Shown one piece after another: positions 22,518 through 33,604 of a stretch of DNA of 64,000 nt (position 1 is its first letter; the number at the start of each line of letters is the position of its first letter). The translations under genes were made by a program, and so were the position numbers. The DNA comes from Lotus japonicus (lineage: Eukaryota > Streptophyta > Magnoliopsida > Fabales > Fabaceae). The DNA is taken from contig NC_080043.1 in the NCBI RefSeq assembly GCF_012489685.1, forward strand, positions 53,776,289 to 53,840,288. The letters are read 5' to 3'. Under the pieces are notes generated by a model that had not been told where the DNA came from, made no database searches, and was given only the letters and a program-made list of their open reading frames with translations.

Positions 22518-23036
22518 GCTTCAAGTTGGGACGCGTGCAGCTTATGAGATCAGAGTTAGAGGGAAGCTTGGATCCTCTGACTTTCATAGCTTCTGCTTCT
22601 GGACTGTTCATCAGTACTTCTAGTCATAAGAGTTGGAAGTACTTGGTCTTCAGAGCCAGCTTACTCTTGGACTTCAGAGTCTTCATTTCTTAGCTTCTGG
22701 ACCTTCAAAGCTTCTGGACCTTCAGAGCTTTTGGACCTTCAGAACTTCTGGTCTTTAGAACTTGAAGTGATCTGAATCCATATCAGAGCTTATGATCTTC
22801 AGAACTTTTGAAGCATATACTACTGTTCAAACAGAACATAGTGAGAGCGAAACCATTGTGTTGGCTACTCTTTTTGCTTTGTTCTTCTGATAAGTGTGTA
22901 TTTAGACCAGAGTCAAAGCCTGTCAATTAAACACTCAGAGAACAAAGTTAGAGTACCATAATTGTTCATATACAATAATTAACTTGTAATCATCAGAACA
23001 TAGAGTTGTACTACACGACCAAATCTTGGTCTTACA
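22518..23036 (-). repeat. Partial 3' LTR of element C
   Basis: Reverse-strand LTR tip and U3, ending TCTTACA at 23036 followed by the reversed PPT. It starts abruptly at 22518 where element B's LTR ends, so B may have landed in this LTR and the other part was lost. Confidence 0.8.
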
Positions 23037-23051
23037 ATCTCCCCCTTTTTT
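23037..23051 (-). other. Polypurine tract of element C
   Basis: ATCTCCCCCTTTTTT on the plus strand is the reversed PPT, directly inside the LTR tip. Confidence 0.8.
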
Positions 23052-23695
23052 ATGATGACAAAACCAAGTATTTTGATGAACAATTCTTAAACAATAAACT
23101 GAATACACTCAGAGTTTAGGGTATCAGAAGTGAACTTATCCTGAGATGTAATGTTTATTTTGCTCATTCTGAATCCAAGTCACAGCTTGATTCTGAGCTT
23201 AGCTACCCCTGAATCTAAGACTTAATGAAAACATTAGTAATATCTAGATTCTGAGCTAAATAATAAAAGAGTTCAGAGTGAGAATTTATGACATAGATAA
23301 TATGTGAATATCAGAGCGCATAAATATTCAGAGTTAAGAGCAAGGTTATCAGAGTCAACCGATTTAGCATATGATCACTTCAGAAGAAGTGAAAATGTAT
23401 TCCTTGCAAATGCCCACGGACAGATCTATGGTCATAAAGAGTGGAACTCTTAAATTCTCCAAAGGAAAAAGAAATCACACTAACACAGCTTACACATCAA
23501 AAACTGGTTGTATGCTCCCCCTTCTTGTCATAAGCAAAAAGCATGGAGTGTGAAAAACTTAACTTGAAGTACAAGGTACTCCCCCTTAGAGAAGGTCTAA
23601 GGAGTGAAATGAAAGAGTGGAACGTTTACTACCGGCCAAGGAGTTAAAGGTAAACATCTGTTACCAATAAACTATCCTCGAGACTGAACTGAGCT
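23052..23695 (-). other. Element C 3' UTR
   Basis: Non-coding. It contains reversed PPT-like tracts (CTCCCCCTT near 23516 and 23580) as in A and D. The part next to 23695 carries GAGACTGAACTGAGC before the antisense TATA box. Confidence 0.6.
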
Positions 23696-23704
23696 TATAA
23701 ATAG
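23696..23704 (+). promoter_or_regulatory. TATA box of the element C antisense ORF
   Basis: TATAAATAG, 63 bp before the ATG at 23759. Confidence 0.6.
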
Positions 23705-23758
23705 CGGTTACAGCATAACAGTCTTCACATCTCGTTTTCACTTGAATTCAATATTGCA

Positions 23759-24149
23759 ATGGCATCCTTCATAGCATGTATCGAAGAATTAAGGAAGAAA
23801 GCCTTTGATGAAGATCTCTTCATCAACGTGCGCCATCCAAAGGAGCCGAGTGAGTGTCTATAGTCTGACAAACCAGCTACTAGGCATGGGCCTAAGTCCA
23901 GAAATGGATAGCATCCTCAAAGGCTTCCTTGCGTTTGTGGAGGAGCTTCAAGATCTCTTCCAGCGGGAGTTGGATAATTCTGCCAAAATACAAGCGGCGG
24001 AGACTGCACTTGAGACAATGGCGGAGGGTCCTGAGAGGGAGGAAGTACGCCAGAGCTTGATCCAACTAGAGTATAGGTAGCATCGTCTGGAGCTTGAGAA
24101 AGCAGCGATGCGTAGGCAGTAGATCATTGAGGAAAATCCTCCTTTTTAA
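23759..24149 (+). pseudogene. Element C antisense ORF, frameshifted
   Basis: Starts MASFIACIEELRKKAFDEDL and closes NPPF-stop at 24149. A 4 bp tandem duplication (GAGT) near 23850 shifts the frame after about 30 codons. A Gln codon has become TAG near 24079, 20-odd codons before the end. Otherwise colinear with the copies in A, B and E. The middle part, LSPEMDSILKGFLAFVEELQ, is one of the best conserved stretches. Function unknown. Confidence 0.75.
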
Positions 24150-24360
24150 ATGTATCAATGCAAATGTATGAATTATGTTATTAATAAAAAAACTTGTATG
24201 TTGATTAATGCGTATGAGAAAAATCTCAGTAATGATGAACAAGTAATTATGCAAGCACATAGGAAAGAAAAAACGATAATCTGATAAAAGAAATAGAGTT
24301 AAATACGAAAACATAGTAACATAGTAGAAGGAAAACAGAAGAAAATAGAGTTCCTAAAGA

Positions 24361-26962
24361 CTAAGGCTTGTGTGTCCTCTTCAGAAGTTCTGTGCACATC
24401 TCTTTAAGACTCTGAAGAAGAGCCTCTTGAGAATCAAGTCTTCGTTCAATGAGATCAAGTCTTGAGTCTAACTGAGCTTGAGCAGACGGAACAGCTTGAT
24501 CAGAGTGAGGAACTTGAGCAGATGTGGAGGCCACATCAGTAAATGGAATAATTTCAAGTGCTTGATTTCTAAGAGCCTCAGCTTCAGCTTGTAATCTAGC
24601 TGCGTGTTCCAGAGCTTGCAACCTTGCAGCTTCACGTTGTTCTGCTTCAAACCTTGCTGCTTCTTCCTCTTGTTCTTTCTTCTTCCTTGCTTCTTCAATA
24701 GCAACATAAAGTTGATCTCTCAAATTTTGTTCATTCAGTGCTTCTCTTCTTCTGAAACGCTGGCTAGCAGCTTCAACTCTTTGATCCATTTTAGCAGTAA
24801 GGAAACCCAGCATCACTGCCGCTTGATCAAGCATCCAAGTGCAAAGACGATCCCAGTCTTCAGCAACCAGGTCTGGTTTCTTACTGAGGTCAGTGCGACC
24901 ATGCACATTTCAAACCCTTAAAGATGCTTCATGATTAAATAAGTTGATGCAATCAAGCAGGATGTTTGGTCTAAGTTGGGTATAGGGAACAATGGAGAGA
25001 TAGGTTTCAGGTGATGAGGGATGATTGCTACTTGTAGCTTCAGAAACAGCATGAGGAGAACCAATTTGCAAAGTTTGAGGTTCAGAGGTATTGGTCTCAG
25101 GGTTTGGATGAGAGACTTCAGTCTCAGGATTTGGAGATTGGTCAGAGACAGAATTTTCATTTTGAGGTGGAGGAGAAGGAGGAAGAGTTGGTGGTACTGA
25201 AGTCAGAGGGACTGCATGGATTGGAAAATTAGGAGCAGCTAGAGGTTCTGGTCTTGGTCCAGAATAGCGGTTTGGACTTGGAACATTTATGAAATGTTTG
25301 GGAAGTTCTGAAATTCTTTATCTAGCAATTTGAAAGAATTGGCGAGAGGCTTCAGATTTATTTGAAGGAGAAGAAAATTGAACATTTGTAGGAAAAGAGA
25401 CAGAAGGAGTAGGAGAGAGAATTTCTCTATCAGAGGGTTCTTGATTTGAGTGATCAAAGGGTTGAGGCTCAGAGTTGGACTTTTCAGTGGTTGGTATCTC
25501 TAGAGCTTGTGTCTCAGAAGCTTGTGGTTCAGGTGTTTGTGGAGTGTATTGAAGGATAATGGGTGAGGTTGGTTTAGTGGACTTAGGGGTTTGGAGCAAT
25601 TTCCATAGGGGTTCTTCCTCAATGGAGGGTTGAAAGAATGAAGCCCTAGGTGGTGAAACATGTGAAGTGGATTGATCAATTGGTGTGGGTTCAGGGTTGG
25701 AATCAACATGAATTGCATCAAGCAAATTTAAATCATCTTCATCAGAAAGAGCAACAAACTTACTTGAAGCTCTGACTGCAGACCTTGTGACTCTAGTAGA
25801 GATTGCAGCTCTAGTAGGCTCCAGAGTTAGTTCCAGATGAGTGACTTGTGTTGCAATTGTGACCTTCTTTGCCTTCTTCTGAGGCGGTGGTTCATCATCA
25901 TCATTATCATCACCATTAGAGGGATCCTTTGTCTCAGAGGGTTCCACTTGCTTTCTCTTGGTCTTCTTCTTCCTGGGAGACTCAAAGTCCGGAGGTTCTG
26001 GAAGATTTCGGAAGAATTCATCCACATCAATCTCAAAGCCTTGCTGCTTCAGATCATCAAGATAGAACCTCATAGCCTCTGGATCATCAGCCTTTGACCA
26101 GAGAGGGTAGTCCTTCAGAGGGACTCTTCTTCCTCTTGACTTTGCAGTAGCAGGGTTAACCTCAACTTTTGTTTCTAACAAGCTCATTCTCTTCAATGAT
26201 GTAGGAGTGAAGACATCTCCAACAATTGTTGTTAGGTCTTCAATGCATCCAGCTTTGGTCAGAGCAGATATCAGTTTGCTCTCAATGAAAAAGTCAGATA
26301 GTAATCTGCCAAAAGGTATGTATTTGATGGCAGACTTGGAAGAAGCAGTGGTTCTTGACTTTTTGATGCATTCCTTCAGATAGGAGAATAGAAAGTAAGG
26401 CCGACAGACTTTGGTGTGCTCCTTCATGAAGAAAAGCAACACCTTCTGAGTGAAATTTATGTAATATGGAGAGCTTCCCTTAGGTCTTTGATTGATGCAG
26501 TTCAGGAGGATCTTGTGCCAGAGTCTCAGGTCAGGATGAAGATCCTTTGTCATGCAATCAGTTTTACCCGGTTTCCATGTAGAGTATAGAGCCTTGTTGA
26601 CCTTCTCCTTGGTTCTTGTCTTGACTTTTGACTCATGCATCTGAAATCTGTAGCCACGACTTGTATCTGCACCCAGAGACTTCTCTGAGATGATGATCCT
26701 TTTACCCAGAACAAAGAACACAACCTGATACTCATTGCAATCAGCATGCTTCCAGAATTCCTTCACCAGCTTGTCATAGGCTGGACCATGTAATCTGTTG
26801 AAATATCCTTCCCAGTCTTGAGCCTGTACTTCAAGACGAAGATCGACCCCATTAGCAGCAATATTGTCGAGGTCGAAACGCCATTCAGCAAGAACTTGAA
26901 GTTCTTCTGGAGGGAAAACGCATTTAACTGCACAACTCCTTTGAGATAAAGGAACAACATCC
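24361..26962 (-). pseudogene. Element C ORF3, main part, split from its start by element D
   Basis: C-terminal and central part of ORF3. A 480-codon open stretch (25318-26766) covers most of the globular block, ending in the KKAKKVTIATQ basic patch and Pro-rich region. A further piece (24361-24906) is the charged coiled coil ending LLKRTHKP. Frame changes lie near 25318, 24910 and 26765. The first codons are on the other side of element D at 37874-38026. Target-site logic (TSD TCAGC) shows the two parts were once contiguous. Confidence 0.78.
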
Positions 26963-26967
26963 TCAGC

Positions 26968-28185
26968 TGTAAGATCAAGTTTTGATCTAGTAGTACAACT
27001 CTATGTTTTGATGATTACAAGTTAACCTTTTGATATGAAAAATTGTGGTACTCTAACGTGTTTTTCTTAGTGTGCTATTTACAGGCTCTGACCTCAACTC
27101 AATCTCACACAAATCAGAAGCACTGTGTATAAAGAGTAACCCAAGCAACGCTTTCGCATTCACCATGTTCAGTATGAACAGTGGAAAAGCTTCAGAAGTT
27201 CTGAAGTTATACAAACTCTGATGAGGACTCAGTCACTAAAAGCTCTGAAGATCCAGAAGTTCTGATAACCAAGAAACACTGAAGGTTCAGATGTTCTGAT
27301 GGTGTAGAAGACTCTGAAGTTGCAGAAGCTGAATAGTGGATCTGTGCTTTCCCTCTGAAGCAAGAAACTCTGAAGGCCATGTTCTTCCGTCTGAGTTCAG
27401 AATCAGAAGATACAATGGTTAGAGGATCTGTGCTTTCCCTCTGACTCTGATCAACCGGCTTCACAAGTTCCAATATGAAGTATTCCTCTGATCAGAAGTC
27501 TCCTAGGTTAAAAGGTCAAGTCGCTATCCAAGTACAAAAGCAAGTGTACCTTCCTGACGACCTACCTAACGTTCTCAGCCACAGCAGAAGCTGGATTTTC
27601 CAGAACTGCCCTCCAACGGTAGCATTTCCCATGCAACGCTCAACCCTAATCCTTGGAGTATATATAGTGGCTGAAGATTGAAAGAAGCGGCTAGAAGAAA
27701 AAGAAGTAATACACACGCGCAAGACATATTCAAAATATTCTAAGCTTTCTTTCATCTGAAATTCATTGAGTCTACAATTAGCTTTTTAGAAGCAAATCTC
27801 TTGTAAACAATTCTTTGATAAACAGTTTGTTTAGTTCCTTTAGGAGATCAAGGTTGATCGGATCCTAGAGAAGACTAAGAGAGTGAATCTTAGTGTGAGC
27901 TAAGTCAGTGTAATTGTTAGTCACTTGTAGGTTTCAAGTGCAGTTGTAACTCTTACCTGATTAGTGGATTGCCTTCATTCTAAGAAGGAAGAAATCACCT
28001 TAACGGGTGGACTGGAGTAGCTTGAGTGATTTATCAAGTGAACCAGGATAAAATCCGTGTGTGCTTTTCTATCTCTTATCTTTAGCACTTAAGTTCTCGA
28101 AAGATTTGTCTAAATCTTTAAGGTGGAAGTTTTGTTCTGAAAACGTTATTCAAACCCCCCCTTTCTACCGTTTTTCATACCTTCA
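26968..28185 (+). repeat. 5' LTR of element D (1218 bp)
   Basis: Begins TGTAAGATCAAGTTTTGATC, ends TACCTTCA. A TATATATAG box at 27659-27667 is the likely promoter. It belongs to the GATCAA subgroup of LTR tips, like 63790 and the fragment at 39475, not the GACCAA subgroup of A, B, C and E. Confidence 0.92.
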
Positions 28186-28187
28186 AT

Positions 28188-28199
28188 TGGTATCAGAGC
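28188..28199 (+). other. Primer binding site of element D
   Basis: TGGTATCAGAGC, 2 bp after the 5' LTR: initiator-Met tRNA complement. Confidence 0.92.
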
Positions 28200-28257
28200 G
28201 CAAGTTCTGATTACCACACCTAACAGTGTTCAGTGATCCGGGCCGGTGTGAAAAACA

Positions 28258-30043
28258 ATGGCTGCCACCACCAGTGAAACTCAAAGAGATGGTTACAATG
28301 CAAAGCCTTCCTATGTTCGATGGTCAAAGGTTCGAATATTGGAAAGATAGACTGGAAAGTTTCTTTCTGGGTTTCGATGCAGATCTCTGGGATATTATTG
28401 TGGATGGCTACGAGCGTCCAGTTGATGCAGATGGCAAGAAGATCCCAAGGTCAGAGATGACTGCAGATCAAAAGAAGCTGTACTCACAACATCACAAAGC
28501 AAGAGCAATTCTTCTAAGTGCTATTTCCTATGAAGAGTACCAGAAGATTACAGATCGTGAGTTTGCTAAAGGCATTTTTGAATCTCTGAAGATGTCTCAT
28601 GAAGGAAACAAGAAAGTCAAAGAATCAAAGGCATTGTCTTTGATCCAAAAGTATGAATCCTTCATCATGGAGCCAAATGAGTCCATTGAAGAAATGTTCT
28701 CCAGATTTCAATTGCTTGTAGCTGGCATTCGACCTCTCAACAAGAGCTACACAACAAAAGATCATGTCATAAGGGTCATCAGGTGTCTTCCTGAAAGTTG
28801 GATGCCTTTGGTGACTTCAATAGAGCTCACAAGGGATGTTGAGAATATGAGTTTAGAAGAACTCATCAGCATTTTGAAATGCCATGAGCTGAAGCGCTCA
28901 GAGATGCAAGATCTGAGGAAAAAGTCCATAGCCTTGAAATCCAAATCTGAAAAGGCTAAGGTTGAAAAGTCAAAGGCTCTTCAAGCTGAAGAAGAAGAAT
29001 CTGAAGAAGCATCAGAAGATTCTGATGAAGATGAGCTGACTCTGATCTCCAAGAGACTCAACCGCATCTGGAAGCACAGGCAGAGCAAGTTCAAAGGCTC
29101 TGGAAAGGCAAAAGGAAAGTATGAGTCCTCAGGCCAGAAGAAGTCTTCAATCAAGGAAGTCACATGTTTTGAGTGCAAAGAATCTGGGCACTACAAAAGT
29201 GATTGTCCAAAGTTGAAGAAAGACAAGAAGCCAAAGAAACACTTCAAGACGAAGAAGAGTCTGATGGTGACATTTGATGAATCAGAGTCAGAGGATGTTG
29301 ACTCTGATGGTGAAGTCCAAGGACTCATGGCAATTGTCAAAGACAAGGAAGCAGAGTCAAAGGAAGCTGTTGACTCTGACTCAGAATCAGAAGGAGATCC
29401 TAACTCAGACGATGAAAATGAGGTATTCGCTTCTTTCTCTACCTCTGAACTGAAACATGCTTTGTCTGATATCATGGATAAGTATAACTCTTTATTGTCT
29501 AAGCATAAAAAGTTGAAAAAGAACTTATCTGCTGTTTCCAAGACTCCTTCTGAACATGAGAAAATTATTTCTGATTTGAAAAATGAAAATCATGCTTTGG
29601 TAAATTCTAACTCTGTGCTTAAGAACCAGATTGCGAAGTTAGAAGAAATTGTTGCCTGTGATGCCTCTGATTGTAGAAATGAATCTAAGTATGAAAAGTC
29701 TTTTCAAAGATTCCTAGCTAAAAGCGTGGATAGAAGCTTAATGGCTTCAATGATCTATGGCGTAAGCAGAAATGGAATGCATGGCATTGGCTATTCTAAA
29801 CCAATTAGAAATGAGCCCTCTGTGTCTAAAGCTAAATCTTTATATGAATGCTTTGTTCCCTCTAGTACCATATTGCCTGATCCTGTACCTGCTAAAGTTG
29901 CTAAACATCCTCTTAAAAAGGGATCTTTCTCTATGACTAAATATCATGCAAATATTCCTTTAAAATATTATGTTGAGACACCCAAGGTGATCAGAACCTC
30001 TGGGGTAAATAAACAAAAGAGGACCCAGAAAGTGGGTACCTAA
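28258..30043 (+). pseudogene. gag: Element D gag, two single-base frameshifts
   Basis: Copia-type gag. The expected ATG is at 28258 (MAATTSETQ), but one extra T near 28309 throws it out of frame with the long open stretch that follows (MFDGQRFEYWKDRLESF...). The capsid-like UBN2-type block runs to about 28950. The CCHC knuckle CFECKESGHYKSDC is near 29165. An acidic Ser/Asp stretch and a Leu/Lys coiled coil follow. One extra base near 30010 changes the last ~10 residues and ends the frame at 30043; without it the gag frame would run on to about 30170, overlapping pol. Apart from these two bases the gene looks full length. Confidence 0.85.
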
Positions 30044-30057
30044 GGACAAGATTATCT

Positions 30058-33000
30058 ATGTTGCAGATATCCTTGATAGCTCCACTGAAACACCAATCAT
30101 GGTATCTGGACAATGGATGCTCGCGTCACATGACGGGAGAAAAGCGTATGTTCCGAGAGCTGAAACTTAAGCCTGGAGGCGAAGTTGGCTTCGGAGGAAA
30201 TGAAAAGGGTAAAATTATTGGTACTGGTACTATTTGTGTAGATAGTAGTCCATGCATTGATAATGTTTTATTAGTAGACGGCTTAACACATAACTTATTG
30301 TCTATAAGTCAATTAGCTGACAAGGGTTATGATGTTATATTCAATCAAAAGTCCTGCCGGGCTGTAAGTCAGATCGATGGCTCTGTTCTGTTTAACAGCA
30401 AGAGGAAGAACAACATTTATAAGATCAGATTATCTAAGTTGGAGGCTCAGAATGTGAAGTGCCTTCTGTCTGTTAATGAAGAGCAGTGGGTATGGCATAG
30501 ACGGTTAGGGCATGCCAGTATGAGAAAGATTTCTCAGCTGAGCAAGCTAAACCTTGTCAGGGGCTTACCCAATCTGAAGTTCGCTTCAGACGCTCTTTGT
30601 GAAGCATGTCAGAAAGGCAAATTCACAAAAGTCCCTTTCAAGGCAAAGAATGTTGTCTCAACCTCAAGGCCGTTAGAACTTCTGCATATCGACCTGTTTG
30701 GACCAGTGAAAACTGAGTCTATAGGTGGCAAGAGATATGGGATGGTTATCGTTGATGACTATAGCCGCTGGACATGGGTAAAGTTTCTAACCCGCAAGGA
30801 TGAGTCTCATGTTGTGTTCTCTACCTTCATTGCTCAAGTGCAAAACGAGAAGGCTTGTAGGATTGTGCGTGTCAGAAGTGACCATGGTGGAGAGTTTGAG
30901 AATGACAAGTTTGAGAGTCTGTTTGATTCCTATGGAATTGCACATGATTTCTCTTGTCCCAGAACTCCTCAACAAAACGGTGTTGTTGAGAGGAAGAACA
31001 GAACTCTTCAGGAGATGGCTAGAACCATGCTCCAAGAAACTGGCATGGCTAAGCACTTTTGGGCAGAGGCAGTAAATACAGCATGTTACATTCAGAACAG
31101 AATCTCTGTGAGACCAATTCTGAATAAGACTCCCTATGAATTGTGGAAGAACATAAAACCCAACATTTCTTATTTTCATCCTTTTGGCTGTGTTTGTTAT
31201 GTTCTCAATACTAAGGATAGATTGCATAAATTTGATGCTAAGTCTTCTAAGTGTCTATTACTTGGTTACTCTGATAGATCTAAAGGTTTTAGATTTTATA
31301 ATACTGATGCTAAGACTATTGAAGAATCTATTCATGTTAGATTTGATGATAAGCTTGACTCTGACCAGTCAAAGCTAGTTGAAAAGTTTGCAGATTTAAG
31401 CATTAATGTTTCTGACAAAGGCAAAGCTCCAGAGGAAGTTGAGCCAGAGGAAGATGAACCAGAGGAAGAAGCTGGTCCCTCTAACTCACAAACTCTGAAG
31501 AAGAGCAGAATCACTGCAGCTCACCCTAAGGAATTGATTCTGGGCAACAAAGACGAACCAGTCAGAACCAGATCAGCCTTCAGACCCTCTGAAGAGACCT
31601 TGCTGAGTCTGAAAGGATTGGTGTCCTTAATTGAACCCAAGTCCATAGATGAAGCTCTTCAGGACAAGGAATGGATTCTGGCCATGGAAGAAGAATTGAA
31701 TCAATTTTCCAAGAACGATGTTTGGAGCTTAGTGAAGAAGCCTGAGAATGTTCATGTTATTGGAACAAAATGGGTATTCAGAAACAAGCTGAATGAGAAA
31801 GGTGATGTAGTCAGAAACAAGGCAAGGCTAGTTGCTCAAGGCTACAGCCAGCAGGAAGGAATAGACTACACTGAAACATTTGCTCCAGTAGCAAGACTGG
31901 AGGCAATCAGACTATTGATCTCTTTCTCAGTAAATCACAACATAGTTCTACATCAGATGGACGTAAAGAGTTCCTTCCTAAATGGTTACATTTCAGAGGA
32001 AGTCTATGTTCATCAACCCCCAGGTTTTGAAGATGAGAAGAAACCAGACCATGTGTTCAAATTGAAGAAATCACTCTATGGTCTGAAGCAAGCTCCCAGA
32101 GCATGGTATGAGAGACTCAGCTCATTCCTTCTGGAGAATGAGTTTGTAAGGGGTAAAGTAGATACAACTCTTTTTTGCAAGACTTATAAAGATGATATCT
32201 TAATTGTGCAAATTTATGTTGATGATATTATATTTGGTTCTGCTAATCAATCTCTATGCAAAGAATTTTCTGAGATGATGCAGGCTGAATTTGAGATGAG
32301 TATGATGGGAGAATTAAAGTACTTTCTGGGAATACAAGTTGATCAAACACCAGAAGGAACATATATCCATCAGAGCAAGTACACTAAAGAACTTCTGAAG
32401 AAGTTCAATATGCTGGAATCTACAGTGGCCAAGACTCCAATGCATCCTACATGCATTCTGGAGAAAGAAGATAAAAGTGGTAAAGTATGTCAGAAGCTCT
32501 ATCGTGGCATGATAGGTTCACTTCTATACTTAACTGCATCTAGGCCAGACATATTATTTAGTGTTCATTTATGTGCTCGATTCCAATCAGATCCAAGGGA
32601 AACCCACTTAACTGCTGTTAAGAGGATCCTAAGGTATTTGAAAGGCACCACTAACCTTGGCTTGATGTATAAGAAAACATCAGAGTATAAGCTTTCAGGT
32701 TATTGTGATGCTGATTATGCTGGAGATAGAACAGAGAGAAAAAGTACTTCCGGAAATTGTCAATTTCTGGGAAGCAATCTAGTCTCATGGGCAAGCAAGA
32801 GGCAATCAACCATTGCACTATCAACTGCAGAGGCAGAATATATCTCAGCAGCAATATGCAGCACTCAGATGCTCTGGATGAAACATCAGCTGGTGGATTA
32901 TCAGATCCTTGAGAGCAATATCCCAATCTATTGTGATAACACTGCTGCAATCTCATTGAGTAAGAATCCTATCTTATATTCAAGGGCAAAGCACATTGAG

Positions 33001-33183
33001 GTAAAGTATCACTTTATTAGAGATTATGTACAGAAGGGCGTACTTCTTCTGAAGTTTGTTGATACTGACCATCAATGGGCAGATATCTTTACAAAGCCCT
33101 TAGCAGAGGATAGATTTAATTTTATTCTGAAAAAATCTAAACATGGACTTTTGTCCAGAGTGAAGATGGATCAGAACCTCTGA
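30058..33183 (+). CDS. pol: Element D pol polyprotein (protease-integrase-RT-RNase H), fully open
   Basis: 1041 codons with no stop. Protease region: the active-site triplet at residues 18-20 reads D-N-G, where elements B and E have D-S-G. Gag-pre-integrase: WHRRLGH near residue 146 and CEAC near 182 (zinc-binding HHCC). Integrase catalytic residues: D in LHIDLFGP (near 210), D in RSDHGGEF (near 275), E in NGVVERKN (near 311). RT: the [11 protein letters not shown] block near 640 and YVDD near 719. RNase [11 protein letters not shown] near 881 and the CDNTAAISL block. The end is [13 protein letters not shown]. Every enzyme domain looks whole except the protease triplet. pol is not in gag's frame, so a +1 shift or separate initiation is needed. 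Confidence 0.93.
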   Translation: MLQISLIAPLKHQSWYLDNGCSRHMTGEKRMFRELKLKPGGEVGFGGNEKGKIIGTGTICVDSSPCIDNVLLVDGLTHNLLSISQLADKGYDVIFNQKSCRAVSQIDGSVLFNSKRKNNIYKIRLSKLEAQNVKCLLSVNEEQWVWHRRLGHASMRKISQLSKLNLVRGLPNLKFASDALCEACQKGKFTKVPFKAKNVVSTSRPLELLHIDLFGPVKTESIGGKRYGMVIVDDYSRWTWVKFLTRKDESHVVFSTFIAQVQNEKACRIVRVRSDHGGEFENDKFESLFDSYGIAHDFSCPRTPQQNGVVERKNRTLQEMARTMLQETGMAKHFWAEAVNTACYIQNRISVRPILNKTPYELWKNIKPNISYFHPFGCVCYVLNTKDRLHKFDAKSSKCLLLGYSDRSKGFRFYNTDAKTIEESIHVRFDDKLDSDQSKLVEKFADLSINVSDKGKAPEEVEPEEDEPEEEAGPSNSQTLKKSRITAAHPKELILGNKDEPVRTRSAFRPSEETLLSLKGLVSLIEPKSIDEALQDKEWILAMEEELNQFSKNDVWSLVKKPENVHVIGTKWVFRNKLNEKGDVVRNKARLVAQGYSQQEGIDYTETFAPVARLEAIRLLISFSVNHNIVLHQMDVKSSFLNGYISEEVYVHQPPGFEDEKKPDHVFKLKKSLYGLKQAPRAWYERLSSFLLENEFVRGKVDTTLFCKTYKDDILIVQIYVDDIIFGSANQSLCKEFSEMMQAEFEMSMMGELKYFLGIQVDQTPEGTYIHQSKYTKELLKKFNMLESTVAKTPMHPTCILEKEDKSGKVCQKLYRGMIGSLLYLTASRPDILFSVHLCARFQSDPRETHLTAVKRILRYLKGTTNLGLMYKKTSEYKLSGYCDADYAGDRTERKSTSGNCQFLGSNLVSWASKRQSTIALSTAEAEYISAAICSTQMLWMKHQLVDYQILESNIPIYCDNTAAISLSKNPILYSRAKHIEVKYHFIRDYVQKGVLLLKFVDTDHQWADIFTKPLAEDRFNFILKKSKHGLLSRVKMDQNL

Positions 33184-33604
33184 CTATGATACTTCTTGAT
33201 CAGAAGATGTCTAGTCCAGAAGGTAACTCAATCAGAGTGTGTGTACCCACTGGTACTGACTCTGACGCTGAGACAACAACATGTGTGTCAGAATTTCTGA
33301 TGCATAGTTCCTTGTGCCCGTGTGACAGTCTGTTATGATTGCGTGTAGATATGCTTATCTCCTGTGTGTGATTTGTGTATTTTACTGTTACTATCTATCT
33401 TTAATTTTCAACCGTTGATCTTAAAGTGCTTTTGAATCAACAACGGTTATTTGATAAAACCCACTATACACACACGTTCTCTTCACTTCCGGTTTTCACT
33501 CTCGCTCTCTCTACTTTTCAAAACCGCCTTTTCTCGATTTCTCTCTCGATCTCTCTTCATCTTTCAACCTTCATCTTCTACCTCAAACCTTCAACCTCTT
33601 CAAA
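33184..33604 (+). promoter_or_regulatory. Element D spacer between pol and ORF3, with facing CCGTTG/CAACGG motifs
   Basis: Non-coding. CCGTTGA at 33412-33418 faces CAACGGTTA at 33441-33449. A 150 bp pyrimidine-rich leader (CTCTC and CTTCA runs) then leads to the ORF3 ATG at 33605. No canonical TATA box is obvious between them. The motif pair is found before ORF3 in all five elements, although one partner is mutated in B. A promoter for ORF3 here is inference. Confidence 0.45.

Noticed and set aside
30787..31227. 146-codon minus-strand ORF inside D integrase
   Set aside because: A shadow of pol on the other strand; its counterparts in B and E follow the pol conservation, not their own.
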